Assembly: GCA_963704335.1 (NCBI GenBank)
Contig: OY969889.1
Span: 372,001 to 436,000, forward strand
From: PALSA-612 sp963704335
GTDB lineage: Bacteria > Actinomycetota > Thermoleophilia > Gaiellales > Gaiellaceae
DNA: 64,000 nucleotides
Reading direction: 5' to 3'
Below are positions 23,763-32,001 of this stretch, piece by piece. Under the pieces are notes generated by a model. That model had not been told where the DNA came from. It saw only the letters and a list, made by a program, of their open reading frames with translations, and did not search any database. The position numbers were made by a program, and so were the translations under genes. The first letter of the stretch is position 1, and each line of letters opens with the position of its first letter.

Positions 23763-25307
23763 TTATCTGTCTCGTGATTGCGGGTCGACGCCCGCGAAGG
23801 TCAGGAAGTCGGTCATTCGGAACGTCCCGTCCCTGCCCGGGAGCGTCGGTCGCCAGCGCGGCCGGACGGAGAGGTACGAGCCCGGGTCGGTCTGCAGCAG
23901 GCCGATGAAGACCTCGGCGACGATGCGACCGCCGACAGGGCCGAGGCGGAGCCCGTCGGCGAAGAGCTCGGCCTCCTTGAGCACGTAGTACCAGAGCGGC
24001 GTGCTGAATTCAAAACCGACGCCCAGCGGTGCCAGCTCCCGCAGTTGCGCCGGGACGAGCGGCCGGATGCCCATCGCACGGGCGATGACCTGGCCGGACG
24101 GAAGCTCCCAGGTCAGGTGCCTGAGCAGGTTCCGCTGCGGCAGCGCCGTCGGTGGGTCGTGGCTCGCGATCGCTCCGAGCGGCAGGTCGAAGAGCGCCGT
24201 CGAGATCTTCGTGTCGATCTTCTTGTTCGGCTTCACCTCGCCGTCGCCGAAGTCGAAGAACGTCTGCCAGTCGACGAACCGCCTCGGCGAGCGCACGCCG
24301 CCGCGGAGATCGTCCGGGTCGGCCTTGCCGCCCTGAGAGGGGTCGAAGACGAACGCGAAGAAGGGCTGGCCGTTGTCGCCTGCGAGATTCGCGCGATACG
24401 AGGGACGCACCATGCTGTGCCCCATGCGGTACGCGGCGGCCTGGAACTCGACCGGGATGAAGGCCGCTCCACGACCCGGCCGGTAGAAGCGCCGCCGGCG
24501 CATGACATCCGCGACCATCCGCGGGCCGACGATCAGCGGCAGGAACTCGTGCACGATCAGCCACTGGTAGTGCCACGTCGTCACTCGGCGCGCCTCTGCG
24601 AAGACGTTGAACGGCTCGCGGAGTTGCCCCTGCTGCCGGACGCGGTCGACCGCGCGGTTGTGGAAGAGGAGGAACGCGCAGTGGAGCGCGGAGATGATCA
24701 GGTGCTCGTCGTTGCGCGGATCGCCGATGATCGCCCCGCCGTCGGCGCGGCGCGGCAGGTCCTCGTGCAGGCCACCGCTCTCGACCTTAAGCTTGATGTG
24801 GTCGGAGGGGTCGTACAGTTCCTGCTGCGCCACCGGGCCCGCGCCGTAGACCGAGTCGAGGTCCAGAGAGGGCGAGCGGAAGTTGCGCGCACGCTCGGGA
24901 GGGGTCGCTCGCCCCAGCGGCGAGCCCGCGTCGAACGTCATGTCGTGGTCGAGGAACTGGCCGAAGAAGGTCGTGCCCGCCGTCTGGCTCGGGTTGTTCG
25001 GGTTGTTCGCGCTCAGCGAGAGGTCGACGATGAGCGCCTTCGGCCCCGCCGCCAGCGGATCTTTCGCGTCGAGCAGCCCGCCCGGCTTGCCCAGCTCGCG
25101 CAGCGCGGCCTCGACCTTCGGGCTCGGCCTGGCGAACGGTCGGAGCCGGAAGATGCGCCCGAAGTTCTCAGGGCGCACGGCCGCATGAGCGTGAGCGGCT
25201 TCTGCCCGGGTGGGACCGGCCACCACGCTCGCCGGATCGAGCGCGATCGCTCCGGCACCGACGCCCAGCGCTCCGAGAAACCGCTTCCGGCTGACCTTGC
25301 GGCTCAT
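23763..25307 (-). CDS. Tat-exported haem peroxidase (animal-type peroxidase family)
   Basis: This protein has 514 residues. The N-terminus (SRKRFLGALGVGAGAIAL) is a Tat-like signal with an RK pair rather than RR. TFFGQFLDHDMTFD carries the distal His121 of the animal haem peroxidase superfamily, AAYRMGHSMVRPSYRAN carries the proximal His297, and the Arg following it fits the family. The catalytic domain spans about 90-490. It probably oxidises halides or phenolics with H2O2 outside the cell. The bacterial members of this family are poorly characterised. It is coupled (4-nt overlap) with the upstream DUF4242 gene and lies in the inferred island. Confidence 0.87.
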   Translation of the reverse strand: MSRKVSRKRFLGALGVGAGAIALDPASVVAGPTRAEAAHAHAAVRPENFGRIFRLRPFARPSPKVEAALRELGKPGGLLDAKDPLAAGPKALIVDLSLSANNPNNPSQTAGTTFFGQFLDHDMTFDAGSPLGRATPPERARNFRSPSLDLDSVYGAGPVAQQELYDPSDHIKLKVESGGLHEDLPRRADGGAIIGDPRNDEHLIISALHCAFLLFHNRAVDRVRQQGQLREPFNVFAEARRVTTWHYQWLIVHEFLPLIVGPRMVADVMRRRRFYRPGRGAAFIPVEFQAAAYRMGHSMVRPSYRANLAGDNGQPFFAFVFDPSQGGKADPDDLRGGVRSPRRFVDWQTFFDFGDGEVKPNKKIDTKISTALFDLPLGAIASHDPPTALPQRNLLRHLTWELPSGQVIARAMGIRPLVPAQLRELAPLGVGFEFSTPLWYYVLKEAELFADGLRLGPVGGRIVAEVFIGLLQTDPGSYLSVRPRWRPTLPGRDGTFRMTDFLTFAGVDPQSRDR

Positions 25308-25564
25308 CTCGATCCCACCGCCTCGCCAACTCGCCCGGCGGGGAGCGACGCACGCCTCAAGGCATCACGAACCGCTTCGGCCGAGCGGGCCTCGTACAGG
25401 AGGAAGCACGTCTCGTCCTCAGGAACGAAGATCGAGCGCAGGTACCGGACGGGCGTTCCCTCCCGCGTCAGATCCTCAGCGGCCCGCTGTGCTCGAATGG
25501 CACTGCGCTCAACCGCGGCCGCGTCGGTGCGGGAGGCGTAGATCTCGACCAGGAACTCGACCAT
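25304..25564 (-). CDS. DUF4242 (SCO4226-like) small protein
   Basis: This is an 86-residue ferredoxin-like-fold protein. It starts MVEFLVEIYASR, and the block VRYLRSIFVPEDETCFLLYEA followed by RSAEAVRDALRRASLP is the DUF4242 signature. A Streptomyces relative (SCO4226) was described as nickel-binding; whether this copy binds nickel is unknown. It lies upstream of the haem peroxidase with 4-nt overlap, so the two are almost certainly co-translated. Confidence 0.87.
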   Translation of the reverse strand: MVEFLVEIYASRTDAAAVERSAIRAQRAAEDLTREGTPVRYLRSIFVPEDETCFLLYEARSAEAVRDALRRASLPAGRVGEAVGSR

Positions 25565-25630
25565 GCCGCCGACGGTACGTCCGCCGAGGGGGTCGCCGAA
25601 ATAACGGAAACCCTCACACTTTGCGGTCGG

Positions 25631-28375
25631 TTACCCCTCGGAGAGGCGGTGTGCGAGCTGACCCCGTGAGCGAACGCCGAGCTTCGCGTACGCGCGCGAG
25701 AGGTGAACTTCGACCGTGTGCACGGTGACGAAGAGCGTCTGCGCGATCTCCTTGTTCGAAAGCCCGTCCGCGGCGAGCTCGACGACACGTCGCTCGGTCT
25801 TCGTCAGCTCGCCGGTCGGCGCCGGGCGACGGGCACCGACGCGCGCGAGTTCGGAGCGGACTTCCTCGACCCACCCGTGAGAGCCGAGCTCGTCGAACGC
25901 GGCGGCGGCCTGCTCGAGCGTACGCCGGGCCGCCCCCCACTTCTTCAGCCGGCGCTGCGCGCGGCCCAGAGCGAGCAGCGACCTCGCACGGTCGAAACGC
26001 AGCCCGAGCTCCCCGTATGCGTCCGCCGCCCTCCCGAGCGCGACGGCTGCCCCCTCGTCGTACGTCTGCGCCGCGAGCCGGATGAGGGCGTCGCACCGCA
26101 GGGCAGACGCGAGCCCCCACGGGTGCTCGTGTCGCTCGGCAAGCTCCCGCAGGCGATCTGTCACCGCGAGCGCCCCGGCGTGGTCGCCCACCTCCAGCAG
26201 CGCCTCGACGAGATCCGGCGGAAGCACGAACTGGCCCGGCTCGTCGATTCCCTCCCGCTTCATGTGCTCCCAGATTGGGCTCAGGCTCTCGACCGCGTGC
26301 GCAGGTTCGCGTGCGGCGAGCTCGGCGCTCGCACGCACTCGTACCGCTGCGAGAAGATGCAAGGGCTCGTCGGCCGCTTCGGCGTTGGCGACTGCCGCCG
26401 CCGCCCACCGCTTCGCCTCGTCGGGAACGCCGAGTCCCACGGCGACCTGGGCGCGAAGCCGCTGATACGACCCGGACCCCATCAGCTCCCCGTCGGGGGA
26501 CTCGTCCCACTCGTCGAGAAGTCGCGATGCCGTCCCCCACTCTCCGGCGCGCAGCTCGAGCTCGCACAGATGGCGGCGGAGCACGACGACGGACCACGGC
26601 TCGCCGCGCTCCTCGGCGAGCCGCAGCAAGCCGGTGAGGCTCGTTCGTGCGGCGGTCACTTCTCCACGCGAGATTTGGCGGCATGCGGCCGTCCGATCGG
26701 GCGAGTCGGCGATGTGAAAGGCGGCGTCCGAGGCAGCGTGGAAACGCGCAGTCAGATCGTCGACCGGGCGTCCGGCGAGATAGCGTGCCCAGGCAAGGGC
26801 GGTCAGCGCGAGGCGCTCGACGTCCGGCCCGGCGCGATGCGATTGCGACAGAGCCTCCAGCGCCCAGGACTCGGCTTCTCGGATTCGCGCTATCTGCACG
26901 GTAGTGGCGTAGATCGACATCTTCGCCAGCACGTGGGCACGTAGAGCAGGGTCGCCGCCACTCTCGACCAGCGCTTGCTCAAGCCACTCGAGACCCTCGG
27001 CGACGCCTGCAGCGCACTCGAACAGGAGCAGCTGCGCGCGGACGCGAGCCGCGCCTTCGGGGAGTGAGTCGAGCTCCGAGAGCAGCAGGTCGCTCAGCCG
27101 CTGCGACTCGCCCGCCACGTCCAGGTGGTCGGCGAGCGCGAGCACCCGGTCGCTCCGCTCGACAGTCCCCCGCGGCGTCAGGCGCAGCGCATGTTCCGCC
27201 AGGGACACCGCGTCCTGAACCGCGCCTCGCACCGAGGCCGCTGCCGCCGCCGCGGCGACCGTGTCCGCAAGTTCGGCATCCGGATGTTGCGTCGCGAGGG
27301 CGAGGTGACGCGCCCGCAGCTGTCCGTCCGCAACTGCGCCCGCGAGCTCGAGGTGGAGTTCCCGCCGCTCCTTTGCCCGCGAGCGTTTCCTCGCCGCTGC
27401 GGCAAGCAGCGGGTGCGATGGCCGCAGACGATCCCGGTCGAGGAGCAGGACGCCCGCTTCGATTGCGTCCTCGACCGCGCCTGGATCCGCGAACGCCTCG
27501 ACCTCAGACACGCGCGGATCGCCACTCAGCGCAACGGCGAGCAGCAACCTCCGTGTGGGCCGCGGCAATCGCGCGACGTGGATGCCCAGCAGGTCCTCGA
27601 CGGCGTCCGGCACGGGGATGTCCTCGCCGGTCTCCGGCAGCCCGCGCTCGACAAGCGCACGCCCGAGCTCGAGCGCGAACAACGGGTTCCCCGACGATGA
27701 GTCGAACACGCTGCGCAGGACGTGCCGTGGCAAGGCCAAGCCGAGCCTTTCGGAAAGCAGCCGGCGCATGGCCCCGAGGCTGAGCGGTGCAACCTCGAGG
27801 CGCTCCAGCCCCGTTCGCTCGAGTGCGCGTTCGAGCACAGAAGGGCCGGCGGGTCGTGTGGCCAACAGAAAGCCGACCTCCTCGCCCTCCAGGCGCCGCG
27901 CGGCAAACGTGAGAGCTTCAGCCGAGGGTGGATCGAGCCACTGGACGTCGTCGACAGCGACCAAGAGCGGCGTGGCAGCCGCCAACGCGCGCAGCGCGTT
28001 CAGGAACCCGACTGCGATCGTGTGCGTCTCCGGCGGCGCACGCGCCGGCTCCGCACGCAAGAGAGCGACCTCTAGTGCTTGCAGCTGTGGCTTCGGCAGG
28101 CCGACCAGTTCCTCCGAGTCGACGCCGTCGAGGAGGTCGGTCAGCGCCGCAAATGAAGCCTCCGCCTCCGCGCCGCTCGGCCGGGCCGAAAGCACCCGCA
28201 TGCCCCGCTCGCGCGCTGAATTGACTCCGGCCTCCCAGAGCGTTGTCTTCCCGATCCCCGGCTCGCCGATGAGCAGGAGGGTATGCCGGGATGAGTCCTT
28301 GGCGAACTCGTACAGCACCGCAAGCTCCGACTCGCGGCCGAAAACACCTACGGCACCCACACTCGCGTTCTCCAC
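25631..28375 (-). CDS. LuxR-family LAL-type ATP-binding transcriptional regulator
   Basis: This large regulator has 914 residues, typical for the LAL class. The N-terminal STAND-type ATPase has Walker A LLIGEPGIGKTTLWE (about 34-48) and Walker B LLVAVDDVQWLDPPSAEA. A long helical repeat region (about 370-840) is presumably a TPR-like ligand or partner platform. The C-terminal LuxR helix-turn-helix (LTKTERRVVELAADGLSNKE, then HTVEVHLSRAYAKLGV) occupies the last 65 residues. The target genes are unknown; the closest candidates are the co-directional DUF4242/haem peroxidase pair 67 nt downstream. Confidence 0.92.
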   Translation of the reverse strand: MENASVGAVGVFGRESELAVLYEFAKDSSRHTLLLIGEPGIGKTTLWEAGVNSARERGMRVLSARPSGAEAEASFAALTDLLDGVDSEELVGLPKPQLQALEVALLRAEPARAPPETHTIAVGFLNALRALAAATPLLVAVDDVQWLDPPSAEALTFAARRLEGEEVGFLLATRPAGPSVLERALERTGLERLEVAPLSLGAMRRLLSERLGLALPRHVLRSVFDSSSGNPLFALELGRALVERGLPETGEDIPVPDAVEDLLGIHVARLPRPTRRLLLAVALSGDPRVSEVEAFADPGAVEDAIEAGVLLLDRDRLRPSHPLLAAAARKRSRAKERRELHLELAGAVADGQLRARHLALATQHPDAELADTVAAAAAAASVRGAVQDAVSLAEHALRLTPRGTVERSDRVLALADHLDVAGESQRLSDLLLSELDSLPEGAARVRAQLLLFECAAGVAEGLEWLEQALVESGGDPALRAHVLAKMSIYATTVQIARIREAESWALEALSQSHRAGPDVERLALTALAWARYLAGRPVDDLTARFHAASDAAFHIADSPDRTAACRQISRGEVTAARTSLTGLLRLAEERGEPWSVVVLRRHLCELELRAGEWGTASRLLDEWDESPDGELMGSGSYQRLRAQVAVGLGVPDEAKRWAAAAVANAEAADEPLHLLAAVRVRASAELAAREPAHAVESLSPIWEHMKREGIDEPGQFVLPPDLVEALLEVGDHAGALAVTDRLRELAERHEHPWGLASALRCDALIRLAAQTYDEGAAVALGRAADAYGELGLRFDRARSLLALGRAQRRLKKWGAARRTLEQAAAAFDELGSHGWVEEVRSELARVGARRPAPTGELTKTERRVVELAADGLSNKEIAQTLFVTVHTVEVHLSRAYAKLGVRSRGQLAHRLSEG

Positions 28376-29404
28376 CGGCCCCCGGTGTTCGCCCTATTCA
28401 GGTCCTCGATAACACAGTTTCGCAGGAGTGGCAAGAGCGCATCACGTCGCCGACCGGTGACCGTTCGGAGGCCGATACGGGGTGATTTGACTCGGCGACT
28501 CGGCAAGGTCGTACAGGCAGCACCACTTGCCGTGTCCGACCCCGGGCAGCGCCGTGAACGAGGAGCGCCTCGCGCGGCAATCGGGAGGACTCGTGCTCGT
28601 CGGTCTTGCTGCGCTCACGCTGGTGCCATCTACATGCGCTTCGATGATCGCCCGCGTTCGGCATGGCCGCTCGTACTAGTTTTCTGCCTCGGCGGTCTAG
28701 CTGCGGCGGTAGGCGTAAGAGACTGGTCGAAGGTCGAAGGCGTCGTCGACGACGTTTCTCAAGCATCGCTCGCGCCCGCAGTCCATGACCTCGTCCGCTC
28801 CGGAAAGAAAGGCGTGAGCCGTCCGCGAGTTCGACGGCACCATCCATGAGGAGGCCCGTGAACTTGAACACGTTCCTGATTCCAAGCGGCTTCCTGTTGT
28901 CAAAGAGGAAGTTGAATACCTCTGCTTCGTAGCCGCTCGCCTCGTCAGCCGTCGCCCCAGCTACTCGCCCAGAGAAGGCTTCCATCCTCGGGCTCCGCGA
29001 CCTGAGTGGCTCTGCGCGACACTGTCCGCTTACGAGATCAACCAGCGCTTTCACGCTTACACCCCTTTCAGTCCAGTTCCTCATCAGGTGCTACGGACTG
29101 GCGATCGTCTGAGATAGCTCGGCGACTGATGTTCGCAAGGCACAACGCTCTGGTCACGTTTTCGCATCTGACCCGTGACGGGCGCAGATGCGATCACGCT
29201 TTCGCACAGAAGCGTGATTCTGCTTCTTGCACTGCGATCTTCCGGAGGAGAGTCCCCTCGCCTGGCGCTTGATCTGTCGAACGGCCTTCTCGAGAGGAGC
29301 GACGGGCGGTCCCCAGGCCCGCTCAACTTGCCAAACCGCCACTCCGCCACCAGACGACGATTTCCGTGACCGAGAAAAGGTCCCGTTTCCAGGGTATTTT
29401 ACAG
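28376..29404. other. Decayed non-coding stretch within the inferred island
   Basis: No intact gene is supported in this kilobase. On the minus strand around 28830-28935, an uninterrupted segment reads EVFNFLFDNRKPLGIRNVFK followed by FTGLLMDGAVELADGSRL, which looks like real protein sequence. It loses coherence after 28830, where another frame ends NVVDDAFDLRPVSYAYRR. This suggests a truncated, frameshifted gene remnant. The right end has one ACTTGCCAA (29326) and a hairpin with A/T flanks at 29376-29400, positioned like the terminator after the intact tRNA-Val. Confidence 0.45.
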
Positions 29405-29447
29405 TGGGCGGTGACAGGATCGAACTGCCGACCTCCTGCTTGTAAGG
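29405..29447 (-). repeat. tRNA-Val 3'-part fragment, candidate attachment-site copy 2
   Basis: This is a second 43-nt copy of the 3' part of tRNA-Val, in the same orientation as the intact gene 2.2 kb to the right. The T-stem is again different yet pairs (GGCAG with CTGTC). Downstream on the minus strand, the sequence AAAATACCCTGGAAACGGG parallels the terminator that follows the intact tRNA-Val. It separates the inferred accessory region into a 5.9-kb and a 2.2-kb segment. Confidence 0.75.
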
Positions 29448-29755
29448 GACACAACGGACAGTAACGGGCAGAGCTACCCGGAGACCTTCTCCTCAGGGCA
29501 CTGGATGAAGTCTTCCAGGCAACCCTGCTAGCAGGCACTTGAGTCTTCTGGTGAGGCTCACCCTCCAGCGAGTTCCCGTTGATTCCGGTCATGCTGTTGG
29601 ACAGCCTCCCCATACCCTGGCGTCTACAGTGCGATGCGGACCGTACGACTACAGCTGCGGGTCAGGATCGAGAATCAGCTCTCGACGAGGTTCATCCGCG
29701 AGGGTCGCAATATCCGTGGAACCATTCATCGCTGACCCGTAACGAAGAGGCAACC
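29448..29755. other. Intergenic stretch upstream of the GNAT gene
   Basis: I see no supported gene here. The only clear signal is GAAGAGG (29744-29750), the ribosome-binding site of the next gene. Base composition is somewhat less GC-rich than in the flanking housekeeping genes. Confidence 0.4.
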
Positions 29756-30721
29756 ATGGTGCTGATACGGCACGCGACACCGGCCGAGATGGAGAAGCCC
29801 ATCGAGTTCGTCGTGAACGACCCGGTCGGGTCCGTCGACACCGACCGGTTCCGAGAAGAGGCGGCGGCCGGCCGGTTTCGTCCCGAATGGACCTGGTTCG
29901 CCGACGACGGCTCCCGGATCGTGGGGCGTGCCCTGTGGTGGGGGCGCGCGGACAGCGAGCGCCCGCTCGCCCTCGACTGCCTCCACGTGCTACCCGACGT
30001 GCCTGATCGCGCCGCGCTCGCCACCGAGCTCCTGTCGCGTGGGCACACCGAGTTCAACGCGAAGCCTGAGTTCACCCTGACGCTGCGAACTAGCAGGCGC
30101 GGCGACGACCCCGACATCGCGGACGCCGTGGCGTGGCGTTCCGACGCGGCCAAGGCTGCCGGACTGACCGACGTCGTCGAGCGGCTCCGTTACGAGTGGA
30201 CGCCCGCCGCCGGAGTGCCCGCTCCATCGGGGCGCCTGGTCTTCCGTCCCGCGGCCGACGACGAGTTCCTCGCGGTGTTCCGGCGCGTCGCCGTGGGCAG
30301 TCTGGACGTCGCCACGCAACGGGATCTCGCGGTCATGGACGCTGACAGTCAGGCTCGCGACGATCTCGAGTTCTACCGGTCATGCCCCGGCGAGCGATCG
30401 TGGTGGCGGCTGGCGGAGACGACGGACGGGAAGCTAGTCGGCTTCGCCATCCCGTCCGCGACGCCGTATCACCGCAACGTGGGGTACCTCGGCGTCGTGC
30501 CCGAGCTGCGCGGGCGACGTTACGTCGATGACCTGCTCGGCGAGATCACCCGCGTCCACGCCGCCGACGGCGCCGACCGCATCACCGCGACCACGGACGT
30601 GCCCAACACTCCGATGGCCGCGGCATTCGACCGCGCGAAGTACCAGGTGACCGAAGTCAGGATGGTCTTCGCGGCCCCGGCGGGCTTTAGGCTCGCCCCG
30701 CCTGGGTCTCCGATTCGATAG
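29756..30721 (+). CDS. GNAT-family N-acetyltransferase
   Basis: This protein has 321 residues; ATG 29756 is preceded by GAAGAGG at 6 nt. Two GNAT-like halves are visible: residues 1-150 (IRHATPAEMEKPIEFV) and 165-310 (LVFRPAADDEFLAVFRRV). The acetyl-CoA-binding motif A region is VGYLGVVPELRGRRYVDDLL, and the final part, ATTDVPNTPMAAAFDRAKYQ, is the usual GNAT helix. The G-R-R-Y version of the Q/RxxGxG/A loop is slightly degenerate. The substrate is unknown. It is one of only two genes between tRNA-Val copy 2 and the intact tRNA-Val. Confidence 0.83.
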   Translation: MVLIRHATPAEMEKPIEFVVNDPVGSVDTDRFREEAAAGRFRPEWTWFADDGSRIVGRALWWGRADSERPLALDCLHVLPDVPDRAALATELLSRGHTEFNAKPEFTLTLRTSRRGDDPDIADAVAWRSDAAKAAGLTDVVERLRYEWTPAAGVPAPSGRLVFRPAADDEFLAVFRRVAVGSLDVATQRDLAVMDADSQARDDLEFYRSCPGERSWWRLAETTDGKLVGFAIPSATPYHRNVGYLGVVPELRGRRYVDDLLGEITRVHAADGADRITATTDVPNTPMAAAFDRAKYQVTEVRMVFAAPAGFRLAPPGSPIR

Positions 30722-30766
30722 CGGCGGCCGTTCGTCGATCCAGCTAAGCGTTGCGTCCGGAATTCG

Positions 30767-31405
30767 TCAGGTTGACGCCGACGGAAAGCCGGGCAGGTCG
30801 CGGATTGGGTCGAGGTCGCTATCGTCCGCCGACCACGTGAGGACGGCGGGATCGGATGCGACAGCAATCCGCATGTGCTCGAGACCTGCGTCGAGATGGC
30901 CGGCGAGCGTGTGGAAGCAGGCGAGCTGGTAGTGCAGACCAGGGTTGTCGGGCCAATCGGTCAAGCCTTCGGAGGCGATTGCGATCGCCTCATCCTGGTT
31001 GCCTGCCCGACTGGGGCCCTCGGCTGCGTACCAGTACTCGAATGGCGAGACCGGCAGCGCCGCGCCCGGAACGCCACCGACGACAACCACCGTAGTGTCG
31101 TTCTCGACGGCCTCCGCGAAGCGGACCACCCCCGGCGGCACGAACACGAGAGTTCCCACAGGGGCATCGATCACCTCTTCACCCACCTCGAACCGCGCGC
31201 GCCCGCGCTGCACGAGGTATAGCTCCTCGTGGTGACCAGCGCCCTTGCTCAGTTCATCGTGGCGCTCGATCACCTCCTCGCCTGCGTTGGCCGTGTAGCC
31301 GTTCGCTGAGAAACCGGTGATACCGAACGTGCGTCGAATCGGACGCCAGCGCGCGCCCTCCAGCCCGGTATCGGGCAGTTCGTCGACGTGCGCGGTGCAG
31401 GTCAT
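30767..31405 (-). CDS. Cupin-domain protein with C-terminal TPR-like segment
   Basis: This protein has 212 residues from the ATG at 31405 (MTCTAHVDELPDTGLEG). The cupin barrel (about 45-125) has GAGHHEELYLVQRGRARFEV and VGTLVFVPPGVVRFAEA, with a HHE metal-binding cluster. The C-terminal part (AGNQDEAIAIASEGLTDWPD to HTLAGHLDAGLEHMRIAV) forms two helical TPR-like hairpins. Such cupin-TPR proteins are common uncharacterised actinobacterial genes. It sits inside the 2.2-kb segment adjoining tRNA-Val. Confidence 0.78.
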   Translation of the reverse strand: MTCTAHVDELPDTGLEGARWRPIRRTFGITGFSANGYTANAGEEVIERHDELSKGAGHHEELYLVQRGRARFEVGEEVIDAPVGTLVFVPPGVVRFAEAVENDTTVVVVGGVPGAALPVSPFEYWYAAEGPSRAGNQDEAIAIASEGLTDWPDNPGLHYQLACFHTLAGHLDAGLEHMRIAVASDPAVLTWSADDSDLDPIRDLPGFPSAST

Positions 31406-31600
31406 CGCGCGGATGCTACCCAACGGTTTTTGGCTCGTCTCCGGCCCGTGCCTGACTGCAGTCGGTGCCGGGCATGTTCTGCCTCGCGCGACACAAGGAG
31501 GAAGTATGTCCAAGCTACGCCTGAAGATCTCGATGTCACAACTTGCCAATTCGCTTGCCAACGGGCCTTCACGACTGCTAAGAACGGTAGCTTGAACGAG

Positions 31601-31625
31601 AAAAGGCCCCATTTCCAGGGCCTTT
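31601..31625 (-). terminator. Rho-independent terminator of tRNA-Val
   Basis: On the minus strand, immediately after the tRNA, AAAGGCCC and GGGGCCTTTT pair around a 7-nt loop, and the run ends in TTTTCTC. This is a classical intrinsic terminator, unusual in such a GC-rich window. A related structure follows fragment copy 2 at 29376-29400. Confidence 0.8.
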
Positions 31626-31630
31626 CCTAG

Positions 31631-31703
31631 TGGGCGGTGCTGGGCTCGAACCAGCGACCTCCTGCTTGTAAGGCAGGCGCTCTCCCAGCTGAGCTAACCG
31701 CCC
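31631..31703 (-). tRNA. tRNA-Val (anticodon TAC)
   Basis: A complete 73-nt cloverleaf: acceptor GGGCGGT/ACCGCCC with discriminator A, D-arm GCTCAGCTGGGAGAGC, anticodon stem CTGCC/GGCAG-type with loop CTTACAA (anticodon TAC), and T-loop TTCGAGC. CCA is not encoded. It is the intact parent of the two fragments to its left. Confidence 0.95.
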
Positions 31704-31905
31704 GTTCTCACAGAGGGTATCGCCACGAGGCGCTCGCTACGCACCTCGCTTGTCGCTCAGGTCGTCGCCGCTACGCGCGTCTCGCCTTGCAGAAGCGGTG
31801 ACGACCGCCTGAATCCCCAGAACGTGAGGTAGACGCACCTTCCCCGAACGCACACCTCAGAAACCGGCTGTGTGGAAGGTGCCTCAGGAGGAGCTTCAGG
31901 CGAAG

Positions 31906-31978
31906 TGCCCCCAGCGGGATTCGAACCCGCGCTACAGCCTTGAAAGGGCTGTGACCTGGGCCGCTAGTCGATGGGGGC
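31906..31978 (-). tRNA. tRNA-Glu (anticodon TTC)
   Basis: A complete 73-nt cloverleaf: acceptor GCCCCCA/TGGGGGC with discriminator A, anticodon stem CAGCC/GGCTG with loop CTTTCAA (anticodon TTC), and T-loop TTCGAAT. CCA is not encoded. The 200 nt between it and tRNA-Val contain no gene, only a CACCTTCC/GGAAGGTG inverted repeat (about 31836-31881). Confidence 0.95.
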
Positions 31979-32001
31979 CCGTAGCCAGGCCAGCATAGCC
32001 C

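Noticed and set aside
23778..25541. 587-codon plus-strand frame opposite the haem peroxidase and DUF4242 genes
   Set aside because: The minus strand encodes two recognisable families; the plus frame crosses both and has no domain features.
28385..28849. 154-codon plus-strand frame with a hydrophobic segment
   Set aside because: It is Arg-rich before the hydrophobic stretch, has no family resemblance and overlaps the more protein-like minus-strand remnant.
31836..31881. Inverted repeat CACCTTCC/GGAAGGTG between tRNA-Val and tRNA-Glu
   Set aside because: The arms are 8 bp and about 30 nt apart; this is weak as a terminator or operator and may be chance.
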